Shown in pieces: positions 12,153-24,362 of a DNA stretch of 64,000 nt (within the stretch, counting starts at the first letter, position 1; every line of letters begins with the position of its first letter). The notes beneath the pieces were generated by a model. It did no database searches. It saw only the letters and a program-made list of their open reading frames with translations, and was not told the origin of the DNA. The DNA lies in the NCBI RefSeq assembly GCF_037975245.1, contig NC_092574.1, positions 13,856,713 through 13,920,712 on the forward strand, given 5' to 3'. Origin of the DNA: Apostichopus japonicus. Its lineage: Eukaryota > Echinodermata > Holothuroidea > Aspidochirotida > Stichopodidae. The position numbers and the translations under genes are program-made.

Positions 12153-14339
12153 CAAAGCTTGATTTGTTTGAAATGTCTGGAATTGTCAGGTGGAATCATC
12201 AATTGATGCATACACTAGGTTAAACTGAAGAGTGCTGTTATAATGTTTTTGAAGAAATGTGATATATGCTTAAAAGTTTTCCATGGAGGTTACAAGAAAG
12301 TCTCATTTTGCTTAGAAGCTTCATCGTGTGGAATCTGCCATGGTTACTGACTGACCTGTATTAACAAAGATATTGTAACTGATAATTCTGAGTATTTTTA
12401 TGAAAAGTTTGTCATGTTTAAGGATTGCCATCCATTCAACTTTTGAACTCCCCCTCCTCCCTCCCTCCCAACAGCTAAACAAATCTGGCTCCAATTGGGA
12501 GATACATTGGTTTATAAATTATGTTTGGGAGCTGCCAATTTTTTAATCTGGGATTTCATTTTGCCACTAGGGTATGAAACCCTTTACTTTCTCAGTGTTT
12601 TTCTATTTTACATAGTCAGTATAAAATGTTTCAACAGTGTTAACACTGTTTATTGGAACCAATGCCATTATTAGGTCATGTTAAGAGGTTCAATATTAAA
12701 AGTCAGCATTTGCAAAAGCCATCTCCATTACAGAAAATATACATTTTAAAGAAACCATAAAACATTGAAACACATGTGGCTCGATGACATCATATTGGAC
12801 TTGACTAAGTCTTCAACCATGTGTTTGAAGGAATTCTTAAATTTTTGGTATCTCCCAAACTGTTCATGACAGTTATCTCAATCATATAGATCTTGCTGGG
12901 TTTGTTTCTCGTTAGAAACTACTATTAATTTTGACATCCTGTTTAATGTATTATCAGTACTACATTCATAACGGCCTGTTGCAACCTTTGTGTTCACAAA
13001 TTTTCATATTGACATAAACTGAGAAATTCAGCCATCACTGGATTTTATTTCATTTTTATGTTCAATCTTATAGTCCATAAACTAATGAGCAGTTTAGCTA
13101 ACAAACAGCTACACTTCTCTAATACAGAGGCAGGTAAAGTGAGGGGGACCCCATCCTCTCTCCCCATCCCCTCCCTACTCCAGATCAAACATTAATTCAA
13201 CAGAGGGAAGGGGGGGGACACATATGAAACATGTCATATCATAATGTTGATATCTGCCCCATAACAAATTAAAAAGAAAGAAAAGGTCGATTTGCATTTG
13301 TCGACTTTTCAAACGATTCCCAACTATCTAGTATGTCTGCATGACATCTGAAATTCATGGTTTGCTGGCCCCATGTCTATCAGTGTTCATTAAAATACAC
13401 ATCCATCATACCAACCTCATCTATTCATGGGAGTCGCATTCAACGACGCCACAACCCTCGTTCGTAAACTTTTTGATGCTACAGCACGTACAAAATTCAT
13501 GCTCATATCATTCAGTCAGGAATAATTTGGAACTTGGCTCGCCTCCGTCCACCTTTGAAATCTTGTGCACGTTCCCCCCCCCCCCAGAATATTATCATGG
13601 GGCTGAACACACTAATATAACAAAAAGCTCCTAGTGCACAGTACATGAATATAACATGTATGTGCTTGGTACAACCTAAACAGTCGCAAATTCTTGGAGA
13701 GCTAAAACATACAGCACCATTTTGCATCTATGCAACCTTCATTTAACAAATTTCCCAATAGGGGAGAGGTCACTCCTCTACTAACACTCAATTCCCTCGA
13801 CGACATAACAAGTTGGTTGTCTCCTTCACCCGTTCGTTCAAATGCGAAGCTAATGAACCTAGCATTTGAGAAATGGTTTTGTTAATTGTTTCTGTACAAG
13901 ATTTCCAGTGACGTCACCAAAGCGGGGAATTCCCTTCAACCGTCACGGTCCGTACAAAACATATTTAGTTCATCTCGGCGTGTTGACAATGTGCAAGAAC
14001 ATTTCCCGGATAATCTGTTTTACTAATGTTGCATAACAAATGAACTAGGTATTCTGGATAGTCTTCGGAAAGTTCCTTGTATTTGCTGTGTGATATGTTT
14101 GTCAGATTTAAAATAGCTAATCAGGCCAATTATTTATTGCGATGACTGAACAAAGTTAGGTTATACAGGCTGAACACTCATAACTTAAACGTTGTAATAC
14201 TAGTAATATTACAAGGGCTAGGCTGGCTAAGACTAGATGAGTCAATGTCATGCTACTGTTAATGTACTAATTTTTAGCCGAGGCATGCGACGACTAGGGC
14301 TAACCAGCCAGTGGTAGACGGATCACTATTATTGTTAGA
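12153..14339. other. Intergenic GEMIN8-MITD1
   Basis: No recognisable gene. It begins with the GEMIN8 3'UTR. It contains C-rich runs (about 12444-12470, 13150-13180 and 13566-13576) and AT-rich filler. The open frames at 13341-13634 (plus) and 13512-13727 (minus) overlap each other and show no protein family features. Confidence 0.4.
12695..12700 (+). terminator. candidate poly(A) signal (ATTAAA) for GEMIN8
   Basis: ATTAAA variant hexamer about 540 nt after the GEMIN8 stop. No canonical AATAAA was seen closer. Weak call. Confidence 0.2.
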
Positions 14340-14470
14340 TACATGAACGATGGTGTTTCATCCAGCTCAGTTGCAACTGTGTGATATGTGATGTACATTG
14401 CATACAAATCGTTTAATTGGACAAAAATCATTACATGTGAAGACGGTGCTGTTCATTTCCAGCAGTTTCG
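14340..14470 (+). promoter_or_regulatory. MITD1: possible 5' untranslated exon of MITD1
   Basis: The MITD1 start codon lies in an exon opened by an acceptor (tttgcag at 15572-15578), so a non-coding exon must lie upstream. A strong donor, CAGTTTCG|GTAAGTATG, ends a candidate exon at 14470. The left edge (14340) is arbitrary. Only cDNA could confirm this. Confidence 0.3.
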
Positions 14471-15250
14471 GTAAGTATGTACTATTACTAACTTTAGTGC
14501 AGTATACTGATTTATATTTCATTAGTGTTCATATAGCCTGGTGATGATTTATTACCCCTCCCCCCCCCCCCTTCAAGGATGTCAGCCTGTCCTCCACTTA
14601 TAGCCTAGTACTAAGATCACACTGGTAGAAAATAGCTTACCAAGAAAGCCTATTTTGGAGATTGCAGCTTTATGTGGTAATGTGGTCACCAGTAACATCA
14701 TAATTATTCATTTTTAAGTTACTGCCATAATTTTGCAGTTGTTATCTGGGTACCAGTGAAGGAGAATATAATGGAAGAGATGTTGTTAATCTTCTACAGT
14801 TGAGTTTGTCATTCATCCTTCTGGTGTTTTCTACATTACAAACATGTGAACTAGCCTAGACACAACAACTAGTAGTAGCCTAAGTTACAAAATATTTCTG
14901 GCCTGAGCTATAACCAAATACTAATCAGCTGTGAGTTGTAGCTGGGTATGTCTAATATTTGCTTGAACACTCTGAAAAGTGAGTGACCATTGATGGAACA
15001 TGGGTTCTCTTGCATATTGACATGCAAAGGTGTGAGCTGGACTATTGTGGGTGCAGGAGATTTGTATCTCCCATGACTGATTTAGGTAGTGGCGTGATGA
15101 AATTTTAATACCCATCCCCTATCCCTTGTGAATGGCACTGCTTCTTTAAAATTCACTCTCTACAGTTAGATTATGAACTATAATTGTCCATTCAACACTA
15201 ATCAGTCTGTATGCCTATTCTCTAACTTAGGAATCTGTTATGTATTTTAG

Positions 15251-15470
15251 ATCCTCCTGCAAGCAGGAACTCGCGAAGAAGCCTCATTGGCTTATCAAGC
15301 CTCAAGCTGACCGCAGTCAGTCTCTTACATTCATATTTAACGTCCATGATTATGAATTGTCAATTGTCAACAACTCTGTAACTGGACGACATACATTAAT
15401 CTTGGAGTGACTCGAACTCGGGACCTTATAATTGAAAGGCACCGGCGTTAACCACTGAGCTAACACTCCT
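15251..15470 (-). mobile_element. tRNA-derived SINE
   Basis: On the minus strand, 15470 to about 15395 reads as a tRNA-like head. It has an A-box-like TTAGCTCAGTGGTTAACGC (15463-15445), a B box GAGTTCGAGTC (15419-15409), and short end complementarity (GGAGTG / CACTCC). A non-tRNA body follows (to about 15251) with GTCAGCTTGAGGC and TTCGCGAGTTCCTGCTTGCA. The body looks like a conserved SINE central region, but I cannot name the domain. It lies in the 5' intron of MITD1. It is not a functional tRNA, because the anticodon arm is poor. Confidence 0.75.
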
Positions 15471-15623
15471 TAATTAGTTATACTGATCACTCAAGCCATA
15501 TATGTTCTAGAGCTTCATTTTAAGGTGCTATTTCAAGCAATATTCATATTATGTTGATGTTATGTTTATGTTTTGCAGTTACCTCCCCCCATCCTTCCTC
15601 TGAGTAATTTGCAGATGTAGACC

Positions 15624-18600
15624 ATGGCTGGACCAGCAACAGGACTAGCAGAATCAGCCATTAGTATACTGACGAGAGCTGTTGAGCTTGACACTAAAGC
15701 CAAATACACTGAATCGTTAGTTTGTTATCAAGAAGGAATTCAACTTCTCCTGAATGTACTTAAATGTAAGTTCCCTTCTTCACAAATCATATGTATTTTA
15801 TGCAATACATTTCTTGGGGGCCTTTTATTATTTAATTCGGGTAAAGATCATCAGCATAATACCTCCGTATCTTAGCATGCTAAAATTTGCTTTGGAAGTT
15901 TCAAAAGTGCTTTCATAGAGACACTGATCCTCGTAATTTATCCAGAATCATTGAAGATTATTAACGTAGACAATTAAATATCTTTAGTGTGGGTAATTAA
16001 GTTACCAATGGCTATAAAATACTTGTGGAAATATGAGCCCTAGCATACATATTTGGGGGCAATTGTGTTGACCTTTGAGGTGAGTGACATTGGTTTGAAA
16101 TTTCAGAGGAATGATGATTGTTTGAGAATATATTTATTGCTCACATTAGGATGGATGTTGACCATCTTTGTACTCACAATAAATTCTTTCCTTTTTTTGG
16201 GGGGGGGGGGGGGAGGGGGGCATCAATTTAGTCTCCTTAGAACTATGGAAAACAATGAGTTTTCCATATTGGAAAGGAAATAGAAGTCAAGTTAAGTTAA
16301 AACAATGAAATGATGTGATCCTAAGTATATGGTATGCAAGGTACTGTGGCATCCTAATGGCAACCTATGGCAAAGAAACGGCTATGTAGGGATTGCCATC
16401 GACTAATGGCTGGACAGCTCAGTTGTTAGAGCACTGCAGGTCTAGTAAGCTTGAGGTCAGTGGTTTGAATCCTGTTCTAGCCACAGCCTACTTTGGTCTT
16501 TTCAAGTTTGTATCCTAGTCTGTTTTCTGTTGTTCATTACTTATAGATTATTACCAATAAACTAAAGTAGCATATCAAATCAAGTCATATCTAGTCATAT
16601 CACATCACATAAAGTCACATCACATCTAGTCACATCACATCTAGTCACATCACATATATATAGTCACATCACATCACATATAGTCACATCACATCACATC
16701 AAGAATTTACTCCGAGTTTTATGCTAATCTTCTGTTAGCACACTCACAATGCAGCTCCAATCTCCAACTTTACTCTCTCCTCATTTTCCATGTTTATGAA
16801 CAATTGTTTGACTTCTATCTTTGCAGCCGAAACAAGCCAAGCCAAGAAGGAACAATATCGGACAAGAATTAATGATTACATGAGCAGAGCAGAAAAGATT
16901 AAATCCCTCATAGAACAGCAGAAAGAAAGTATGAAGTAGCTTTTATGATATTAGTAATTGAAAATTTCATATTTGCATTTGTTGTTATCCAAAGATTTTG
17001 TCCATTATTTTATTGTTTGAGCAACCTGGTCAAACAGGAGCAGAGTACCATTTTCAAGCAACTTTTCCAAAACATGTGGTTGTCAACTTGACGAGTACAA
17101 TTTTATCAAATCTACTTTGCATAACTAATAATATAAAACTGCAGTTGATAATATTAAGACACCCTTCATCACCATGTCCACACCCCTTGCACCCTCCTTC
17201 CCGACCCCCCATCCCTGCACCCTCCTCCCACATCCCTTGCACCATCCTCCCCACTCTTACATACATTGCACCCTCCTCCCCTCCTCCAACTTCCCTTGCA
17301 CCATCCTCCCACATCCCTTGCACCATCATCCCATATCCCTTGGACCCTCCTACCCCACTCCCACATCCCTTGCACCCTCCTCCCACATCCTTTGTACATT
17401 CCACACATCCTCCATCATCTTGCCTTTTGTAGTAAAATTAATTGAATGTAACAACGTTAAAATGTGACTCACATTTTAACTTAAAGAGCAACCCAGAAAG
17501 CCTTAGCAATAAAGGGTTGTAAAGCGTCAGTTGTTAGTAAGCAATCTTCCTTTTATGGCAAATACTGACATGATGCTAAAATAGTATTTGTGAAATTTGA
17601 AACCTATGCATCTGTTTTATTGTTATTTTACCTTAATTCTTAATGCAATAATCATGTTTTTTTTTACCTCCTAATTGTCACTGTTTTCCTTTTTACTTTA
17701 TCATCATGTTTTCTTTCAGCTGGAAAATTTCATGAACAGATTCAGATCAGTAAGGGAGCTACAGGGTTTAGTTATGAACATGTCTTTGATAGATTTCTGG
17801 ACCAATCACTGACTGAGGTGACTGTTGAAGATCCCTACATCCGAAGCACACATCAGATCTATAATTTCTTACGATTCTGTGAACTCCTCGTAGCGTCTTC
17901 TTGTAAGGTGACGAAGATATCTCTGTTGACGGGAAGAGACGAGGTTAGTTTCATGTCCTGTTTCGTGATTTGATTGACCAGTGCTATTATCAAGCTGATA
18001 AATGTTACAGAATTAAAAAATATGAGTAGCATTCAAGTAGCATTCAGAAGACCCAACACTGTTTATTCAAGTCCTGGCTGGCCTATAAAGTAAGGTGATC
18101 TTTTCACCCGGACAAGAATATATAGTTTTTTTTACTCATCTCAAACTAGAACCTTTAATTAAAATTATTTTCAAAATAAACCTGAAATTGGGAATAACTT
18201 TCAAATGGAGTAACATTTTGAAGATACAAGCTTAACTTTTTGTCACAAACCCTTTACCTGCTTTGTGCAACATCGAATATAGATAATTGGTATCTTTATT
18301 GTTGATGGCCGAGGAATTACCTTTGGTACACATTGAATATCAATTGAGGAATCACTTGGAATATGAAACAGGCCACTTTGTAATATCTAGCAACCTATGA
18401 AACGGCTCTTAACATGGTAAGCATGAACTGTTTAGTAACAGTCTTCAAGTGTTAATTCCTTTCATAGGTATTTTAATTTTCTCTCTTCTTTTGACCATTA
18501 CACTTGTACTCTACATTTATCGTTCATATTTCACAATGTCATGTCACCGGCAAGGTCACGCTGAAGTCACCAATTGTTATTGATGAGTCATTTCAAAACC

Positions 18601-19580
18601 AACCGTACTTGTGTCACTCTGTTTAATGTTTCTCACGTACCCTATTCTCCCTTTCCTTTGCCATGAAGCAAAATTACACTCAGCAAGACGGACGACTGCG
18701 AGAGATGGCTAAGAGTTTAGTAGATTACGGCATCAATCTGGTCGTGGAATACTCTGATAGTTTACATGACCGAGAAATCAGGTAAGCTCATTAGTGAAAA
18801 CTTTTTAAAAAGAGACAGTGGTGCGTTAACCGTTTGTTTTCAATGAAATGGAAATGTTCACAAATTATATCTTTTTCTGTACTCCAATTGCAGCATGGTT
18901 AATAGATTATAGGTTGTGGTTGCCTCACTTAGACCCATTTTCAAAATATTTTTTCATTCTAGATGGTGTGGGAATCTTTTCTGAATCAAAAGATCTATCT
19001 TTACTAAGATAAAATAAATAGTAAAGGATTGCAATAAATAAATTCACTCAAGGAGAAAAGTAAAAACTCATTCAGAGCAAATGTTTGACCTTGATTTGGA
19101 TATAAACTTGCAAACTTCATCTTAGATTTTTTAAATTTAGGGCAAGAATGGAAGACCTTTAAACTTTATCACTGGTTATTGTTGCCAAAAATATCTGGTC
19201 TCTTCATAATCAGGTATTACCTTGTATGCTGTTTACAGTATTTCATCAATTCACACAGCTTTAAAGTTTACTTACTTCAGTTATAAGTGGTTTTACTTTC
19301 TGATTGCAAGGTATTATCTTTTTCTTTTTCCTTTTATCACGTCATGTAAGCGATTTTTTTGCTGTTGACGTTAAAGTCTTCTAATATTTGCTCTTCATAT
19401 CTTCTGAATAGATTCAATAATGGATGGATTATCAAAATTGGTAGAGGGCTGGATTACTTTGTCAACTGTGGAAAATTCAGCATCGGGTACTGTAACTTCA
19501 ACCTACGACATTGCCACGAAACAACCATAGACATCTTTCATTCCAAACATTTGAAGGTAGCTGATGGTGACAATAGTTAG
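15624..19580 (+). CDS. MITD1: MIT domain-containing protein 1
   Basis: ESCRT-III-binding protein that acts at the midbody in cytokinetic abscission. Coding exons are 15624-15765, 16827-16928, 17720-17943, 18669-18781 and 19412-19580; phases close exactly to 249 aa, the human length. The N-terminal MIT three-helix domain covers about residues 8-83 ([20 protein letters not shown] and [13 protein letters not shown], then [20 protein letters not shown]). The C-terminal phospholipase-D-like, membrane-binding domain covers about 95-245 ([56 protein letters not shown] and [21 protein letters not shown]). The start ATG has a good context (GTAGACCATGG) and gives the usual N-terminus. Exon 4 ends GRDE|gt and exon 5 starts QNYTQQ at an unusual acceptor, ccatgaag|C, with a weak polypyrimidine tract. 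Introns carry several low-complexity arrays and a SINE. Confidence 0.95.
16403..16530 (+). mobile_element. tRNA-derived SINE copy
   Basis: A-box-like TGGACAGCTCAGTTGTTAGAGC (last two bases to 16432) and B-box-like GGTTTGAATCC (16462-16472). The tail AATCCTGTTCTA, then TTTGGTCTTTTCAAGTTTGT, is shared with the copy at about 60000-60130 (TTTGATCCTTTCAAAATTTGT less one base). This shared non-tRNA tail shows the two are one SINE family and not isolated tRNA pseudogenes. It lies in a MITD1 intron. Confidence 0.7.
16570..16702. repeat. TCACATCACATCTAG-type degenerate microsatellite
   Basis: Runs of CACATCACAT interrupted by CTAGT or TATAGT, in a MITD1 intron directly after the SINE at 16403-16530. 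Confidence 0.85.
17160..17420. repeat. CCCTTGCACCCTCCTCCCACAT minisatellite
   Basis: C-rich degenerate tandem array of roughly 20-22 bp units built from CCTTGCACC, CTCCTCCCACAT. It lies within the MITD1 intron between coding exons 2 and 3. Overlapping long open frames on both strands result only from the lack of stops in this low-complexity DNA. Confidence 0.85.
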
Positions 19581-19627
19581 CTACAAGGGAGCGTATTAGT
19601 TGATTCCAAAGAAGTGTTTTATCTGTA

Positions 19628-19633
19628 AATAAA
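19628..19633 (+). terminator. poly(A) signal of MITD1
   Basis: AATAAA 48 nt downstream of the MITD1 stop codon. Good position for the functional cleavage signal, although the 3'UTR would be short. Confidence 0.6.
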
Positions 19634-19634
19634 A

Positions 19635-20110
19635 CAAGTAGCTAGGTATTAGAAAGGTTGCTACATATCAGAGCAGGTATATATTATATATATATTACAA
19701 CTGGTGGTTTTATCTGTAACTATAGTAATAGCTGCAAATTGTCATAGGTAGTTGAGTATGAGCACGGATGTCTGTTAGCTATGGTAATTAGCTAAGGTAG
19801 CTACAGATGAGTCACGTACGTAGCTACAGTGAATGAAGATAGCTACAGGTATGTGTGTATTTAGCTACATATGAGCAAAGGTGGCTCCATATGAATGTAT
19901 GTAGCTACATGAGCAGCTATCGCTGCCAGTGAACATGATAAGATGTCCATTTACGTAGGTGGGTACAGTACATAGAGAATTGAGCAGCTACACAGCACAC
20001 TGGTAGCTACAGATATGTATTTATATATAACAAAATGCAGCTACATATGAACAAGGCAGGTATATACTGATGCATAGTTTCAGCCAGTCACAGGTATCTA
20101 GGAGCATCCT
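19635..20110. repeat. Dispersed GTAGCTACA motif region
   Basis: About 475 bp in which GTAGCTAC, TAGCTAC or AGCTACA recurs many times at irregular spacing with CATATGAGCA-like fillers. It looks like a decayed minisatellite. No gene is present. Confidence 0.6.
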
Positions 20111-20142
20111 AGATTCTACATGTTACAAAATGTAGCTAAACT

Positions 20143-20204
20143 ACATATATATATGCTATATATGTACACTATATACTATATGTATACTATATATAAACTA
20201 TATA

Positions 20205-20236
<32 letters not shown>
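20143..20236. repeat. (TA)n microsatellite
   Basis: Alternating AT/TATACTATA tract ending in a pure (AT) run, about 20205-20236. Confidence 0.9.
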
Positions 20237-20241
<5 letters not shown>

Positions 20242-23200
20242 AAGAAGAGAGAAGTAACCCATACAAGAGGGCTGCAAATATGAAGTTTATTCTGGCTGAT
20301 AATCGGAATATTTCCCTATGTTGTATAGAGTGATATTTACATCACATTAAAAGACTTTATTTGGACAAGAAAATACCACAAAAAACATCACAATGGTTTG
20401 GTGGTTTATGCAGATTCCACCATTAAAGTCAATATGTATGTGTTACGTGTGACCAGAACTCAAAGACTTCAAAATGCCTTGAAAGTCACCATTCCCATTG
20501 AGTTGGGGAATCATGCATCTTTATTTCAGTAAATTTGCTATTTAATTTAATTATTTCTTTTAATAGTTATTGTAGTTGTTTGATATTGCTGATCCATCAT
20601 TTACCATAGGTCATTCCACCCTTGACATTTTAGGCAGCAATTCCCATACTCCATAAATATAGAAGACTTTTAATACCACTATCTTTTTCATGAAATCAGA
20701 TAACTGAAATTGAATCCAATAAATTGTTTCATGTTGTCATGGCGGTGTCTATTCCCCTGACTAAAATACTGTACAATTTTTTTTCAAAATTTATCAAACT
20801 TTTTATAAGTTATGGCAAATGACATGAGCCACTTAGAAAGGAATACAATATGTATGTTTGTATATGAGTGGGAGAATATCATTGATTAATCACTCAACAA
20901 CAGGGGGGGGTGGGAGGAGAGAGGGGTTGAAATGGGAGAGGGGAGATCAGAATGCAGTTCACATAGTTACTATTTAGTTTACAAATTACAAGTATTGTGT
21001 GTAGAAACTTAAGCCGCATGGATCGCCTAGTACTTTGGACAACAGAATAAGTACTTGTCATTCAGCCTCTGAAGAAGATCCTGCTATGATCAAAATGTCA
21101 GGCCCACTTACTTTTACACAACAAAATAAGTAACTAGTTGTTCAGCATCATTTGTTGTCTTGTCTGTCAAGTTGGCATAACATAGCTGTACCTAACAAAC
21201 AATTAGAATGTTGTCTTACTTCCAGCCATCTAGAAAGGGGAATACAAGTTTTCCTTGCTCAGTGATAGTGAAGAAGGTTAATTCATCTTAAGTGTGGCCT
21301 TGTTCTTATATAATACATTATAAAGGCCTACAACTGTAAGATTAGTCATCATAATGTAAGTTTTTCATTAATCTGTTTCCAAAAGGTGTTTTCCACTTCA
21401 TACTTTCAAATTTTCATGTTGTATTTGTAAGTTTTTCTTTTCCCATTTCTTAACCTCGAGGTTAACTGGGTATATTTCACTGATAAAATCCCACAATTCT
21501 TACAGTTCCACCTGTGGTGTATATTGCAATGTTGGGAATAAATGCTATTGGGCTATTACTTCTTGTCAAATTAAAGGTGCAATGTGGATATTGCATAGTG
21601 CATACCCATATGAAACAGTTGTTTGTATCTGGTGTGAATTGAATTAATTGAGATATATTCTTTAGATGATTTCTGAGCTCATGTATTTGTACAATTCTGA
21701 TTATTTCATTTATTGGTATGGAACATTTAAGATATGGTATGCAAGATACATAGAAGTACATACACAGTACATAACAGGGGTGGATCCATAATTTTTAAAA
21801 TGTAAGAGTGGGGGGAGGCATTCATCATAATTCAATTTAAGATGGGCAATGGTTGATTCTGAAGCATATGTATGCTATAAATTATGTCTATTATTAGGTG
21901 TGCATGTAAGATTATGCAATAACTACTGTTAATTTTTGTCGGGGTTGAAAAGAGGCCTGGGGTAGGGGGGGGGGGAGATGTACACCTCCTTGGCGCCACA
22001 CCTGCCTGTTAGTTATAATACCATTATACCAGTTCAGATCCTTGCATTTTACACTTTAAACTTGCATTTTTATTGAAAATTGTAATTTTAGTTTGATATT
22101 TTTTCTTGCCCAACTCACAACTCTGCTCCATTACTGAGCTGTTTTCTCATTCAAAGTAATTTCAAAAGAGAAAAAGTGCATGGGGACTGCAAATTCACAT
22201 TTTTTTGCCCATTTTGTTTTTTTTTGCTGAACTTCCTTGGTCTCACATATCTTTCTTTGTACTGTAAACAATTCTCTCTATATTTCTGTAAGATTCTAAA
22301 ATAAAAACGATCAATAAAAAGGAAAAACCAAAAAAATTTCAGAGATTGTATGTTTTATTCACGGTAGTATACAAGAGCCATTCCTCAAAGTTGCACTCTC
22401 AGCCAAAGACGTTTATTTTGGACATCTTTAACTTCCAAGCGTTACCTTTAATGCATCAAATTTAAATGTATGTTACTGCTTGTTTATCAGTGGTGTAAAA
22501 AGAGGTGTGGAAAGGGAGGGTATAGGTGGGGGGGGGGGGGGGGCACAGAGGCATGTGTTATTATTTCTGAACCTAAATATTTATGTAGACACTAATCTTT
22601 GCCAACCAATTTCATATGTAGGTTTGAACTCCTTTTTTATCCTTTCTTGTCTCGGCTATAAATATATCCAATTCTCCATCCTCCCAATTTTTTTTTTGGT
22701 ATTCTTCCCCCAAGGGACCTCCATTTTATTTTAGTTTACTCCAGTGATCCATATTGTGTTGACCAAAAAGGTGACATCACTTAATATAAGCCAAATATTA
22801 CATGCTGAAAAAAGGTCATACCCCAAGCTACCACATACAAATATGACCAGTTGGAAAAGAACAATGCAATAATAAAGAAATATATGGACAAAGTAACAAT
22901 TGAGGTATTCATAAAGATTATGATATATTTTTCATGAATTGTATCAGTCTGAAAGACATATAAGGAAAAGTACAGATAAATGCAAAAATGATGATGGAAC
23001 TTAGAAAATGTTTACTGTAGGTAATATGTTCACAATGCTGGGGACCGGATCTTGCATAATATGGCCTTTGTTCTGATGCTAAGATTCCACAGATGCAAAA
23101 CAATGGGTGAGCCAGGTGCGTGATGCTCTTGCACAATATGGCTTCTCAAGTAAACATGTTTACAAACTTGTGACGATAACTCATGAACTAATGAACTTCT

Positions 23201-23298
23201 TAACATTCACAAAACTAATAAATTTGGTCCATAAAACTTTGACACCAAGCTTAAATCAATCACGTTCACAGTGAGATTTGTCTTGCGCTGGTGGTTAC
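20237..23298. other. Gene-free interval
   Basis: No coding sequence recognised. Contents are AT-rich filler, G-runs (20903-20911, 21966-21975, 22529-22543), a short motif at 21066-21115 related to the hairpin at 61612-61730, and the left flank of the inverted MITE copy. Short open frames (for example 21477-21761 minus and 22480-22734 plus) have no family features. Confidence 0.4.
21066..21115 (+). repeat. Single copy of the CTGAAGAAGATCCTGCTA motif repeat
   Basis: Reads CTGAAGAAGATCCTGCTATG, then ATCAAAATGTCAGGCCCACTT. It matches one arm of the 61612-61730 hairpin (GATCCTGCTAGGATyGAAACGTC), with CG-to-CA/TG changes expected from CpG decay. See the finding on a hammerhead-like core. Confidence 0.5.
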
Positions 23299-23302
23299 TT
23301 AA

Positions 23303-23655
23303 AGGGAGTGAAGACTCGCGCACAAAGAAATGTCTGATGCCTGTAATCTGACCTAGTTTCGAATGAGGTGTAACAGAAATGTTTGACACCACCATTGATC
23401 CAAGAAAATACACACACAGCTTGCTACCGTAGGTAATTAGACACTAGTGTACAGTCAATACACACAGCTACGGTCAATACCCACAACACAGTGTACATAG
23501 CAGCAATGGACATCTCAGGTCCAGATAAAAGATAACAAGGTATCACGTTTCATTACGGTATGCATTTTGTAGCAACAAGAAAAAAACTTCACATGCAAGC
23601 AACGGAAAGTTAACTTTTTTCGGAGGGCGGAACACGGTTTGGGGCGAGTCTTCAA
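23303..23655. mobile_element. TTAA-flanked MITE, copy 2 (inverted relative to 9455-9814)
   Basis: Reverse complement of the 9455-9814 element, colinear over about 350 bp. The left end keeps TTAA (23299-23302) followed by AGGGAGTGAAGACTCGCG. The right end is recognisable to CGAGTCTTC (23644-23652), but the terminal AGGG/TTAA is lost or mutated. There is no coding capacity. The frame 23207-23413 (minus) reads only the repeat. Confidence 0.75.
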
Positions 23656-23778
23656 AGAAACAAACATGATTTACACATCAGAAAAACTGTATGTATCTGC
23701 CTGCTACAAAATGGGGTTGGAAAAGTGAATAACAAACACAAAATATCAAATTATTTTACATATCTTGTTTATTTTAAT

Positions 23779-24354
23779 CAAGGGCGGCGGAAGCATTTTT
23801 AATCTGGGGGGGCACCGACATCAAAGGGCACTTTGCAGAAATTCGATTGGACTGATGCAGCCTTATATTTAGTACCCTTTATAACTCTTATCTTATTTGT
23901 GTATACACAGCACTCCATCAACGCCCCCCCCCCCAAAGGAAAATATGCATACTATCATGTGAAATCATGTTAGTTGCTAATGTAGGAATCTTCCGAATTA
24001 GACTTTATTCCTTGTTAATATCTTTAAAAAAATTGTTTCCATTCGAAAAGGCTTTGAGTTTGACCCACAGGAATTCATTAAAAGTCAGGGGCATAGCCAG
24101 GATTAGCAAAGTTGTATGCACGGCTATCTGAGCGGAGCGCCACCATAGGTTGGCGCGGAGCGTACAAGAAAATTTTTGGTTTTACAATGCCCTCAGATGG
24201 CCGGAAACGGCCCTTCCCGAGTGTTCATTCTGGTTCACTGGCCTCTTGCTGACTTGAGACACCTCAATTTTTATGTAGAAAAAGGGCACATTTTTAACCT
24301 GAGGAAAAGTGGGGGGCACGTGCCCCCTGTGCCCCCCGGGTTCCGCCGCCCTTG
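23779..24354. mobile_element. Non-autonomous hAT-like element with 8-bp TSD
   Basis: 576-bp element with perfect 14-bp terminal inverted repeats CAAGGGCGGCGGAA, followed on both sides by a GGGGGGCAC-type subterminal repeat. It is flanked by a perfect 8-bp direct duplication ATTTTAAT (23771-23778 and 24355-24362). An 8-bp TSD and a CA(A/G)GGGCGG terminus are hallmarks of the hAT superfamily. The interior has no transposase. It contains the GAGCGCCACC and GCGGAGCGTACAAGAAAATT block also found at 53740-53780 and 54500-54540 on the other strand. Confidence 0.8.
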
Positions 24355-24362
24355 ATTTTAAT

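Noticed and set aside
15395-15470. Functional tRNA gene on the minus strand
   Set aside because: A and B boxes are present, but the anticodon arm and acceptor pairing are poor and a SINE body follows.
16998-17467. Pro/His-rich frames on plus and Gly/Trp-rich frames on minus (up to 144 codons)
   Set aside because: They lie on a C-rich minisatellite in a MITD1 intron that lacks stops in several frames.
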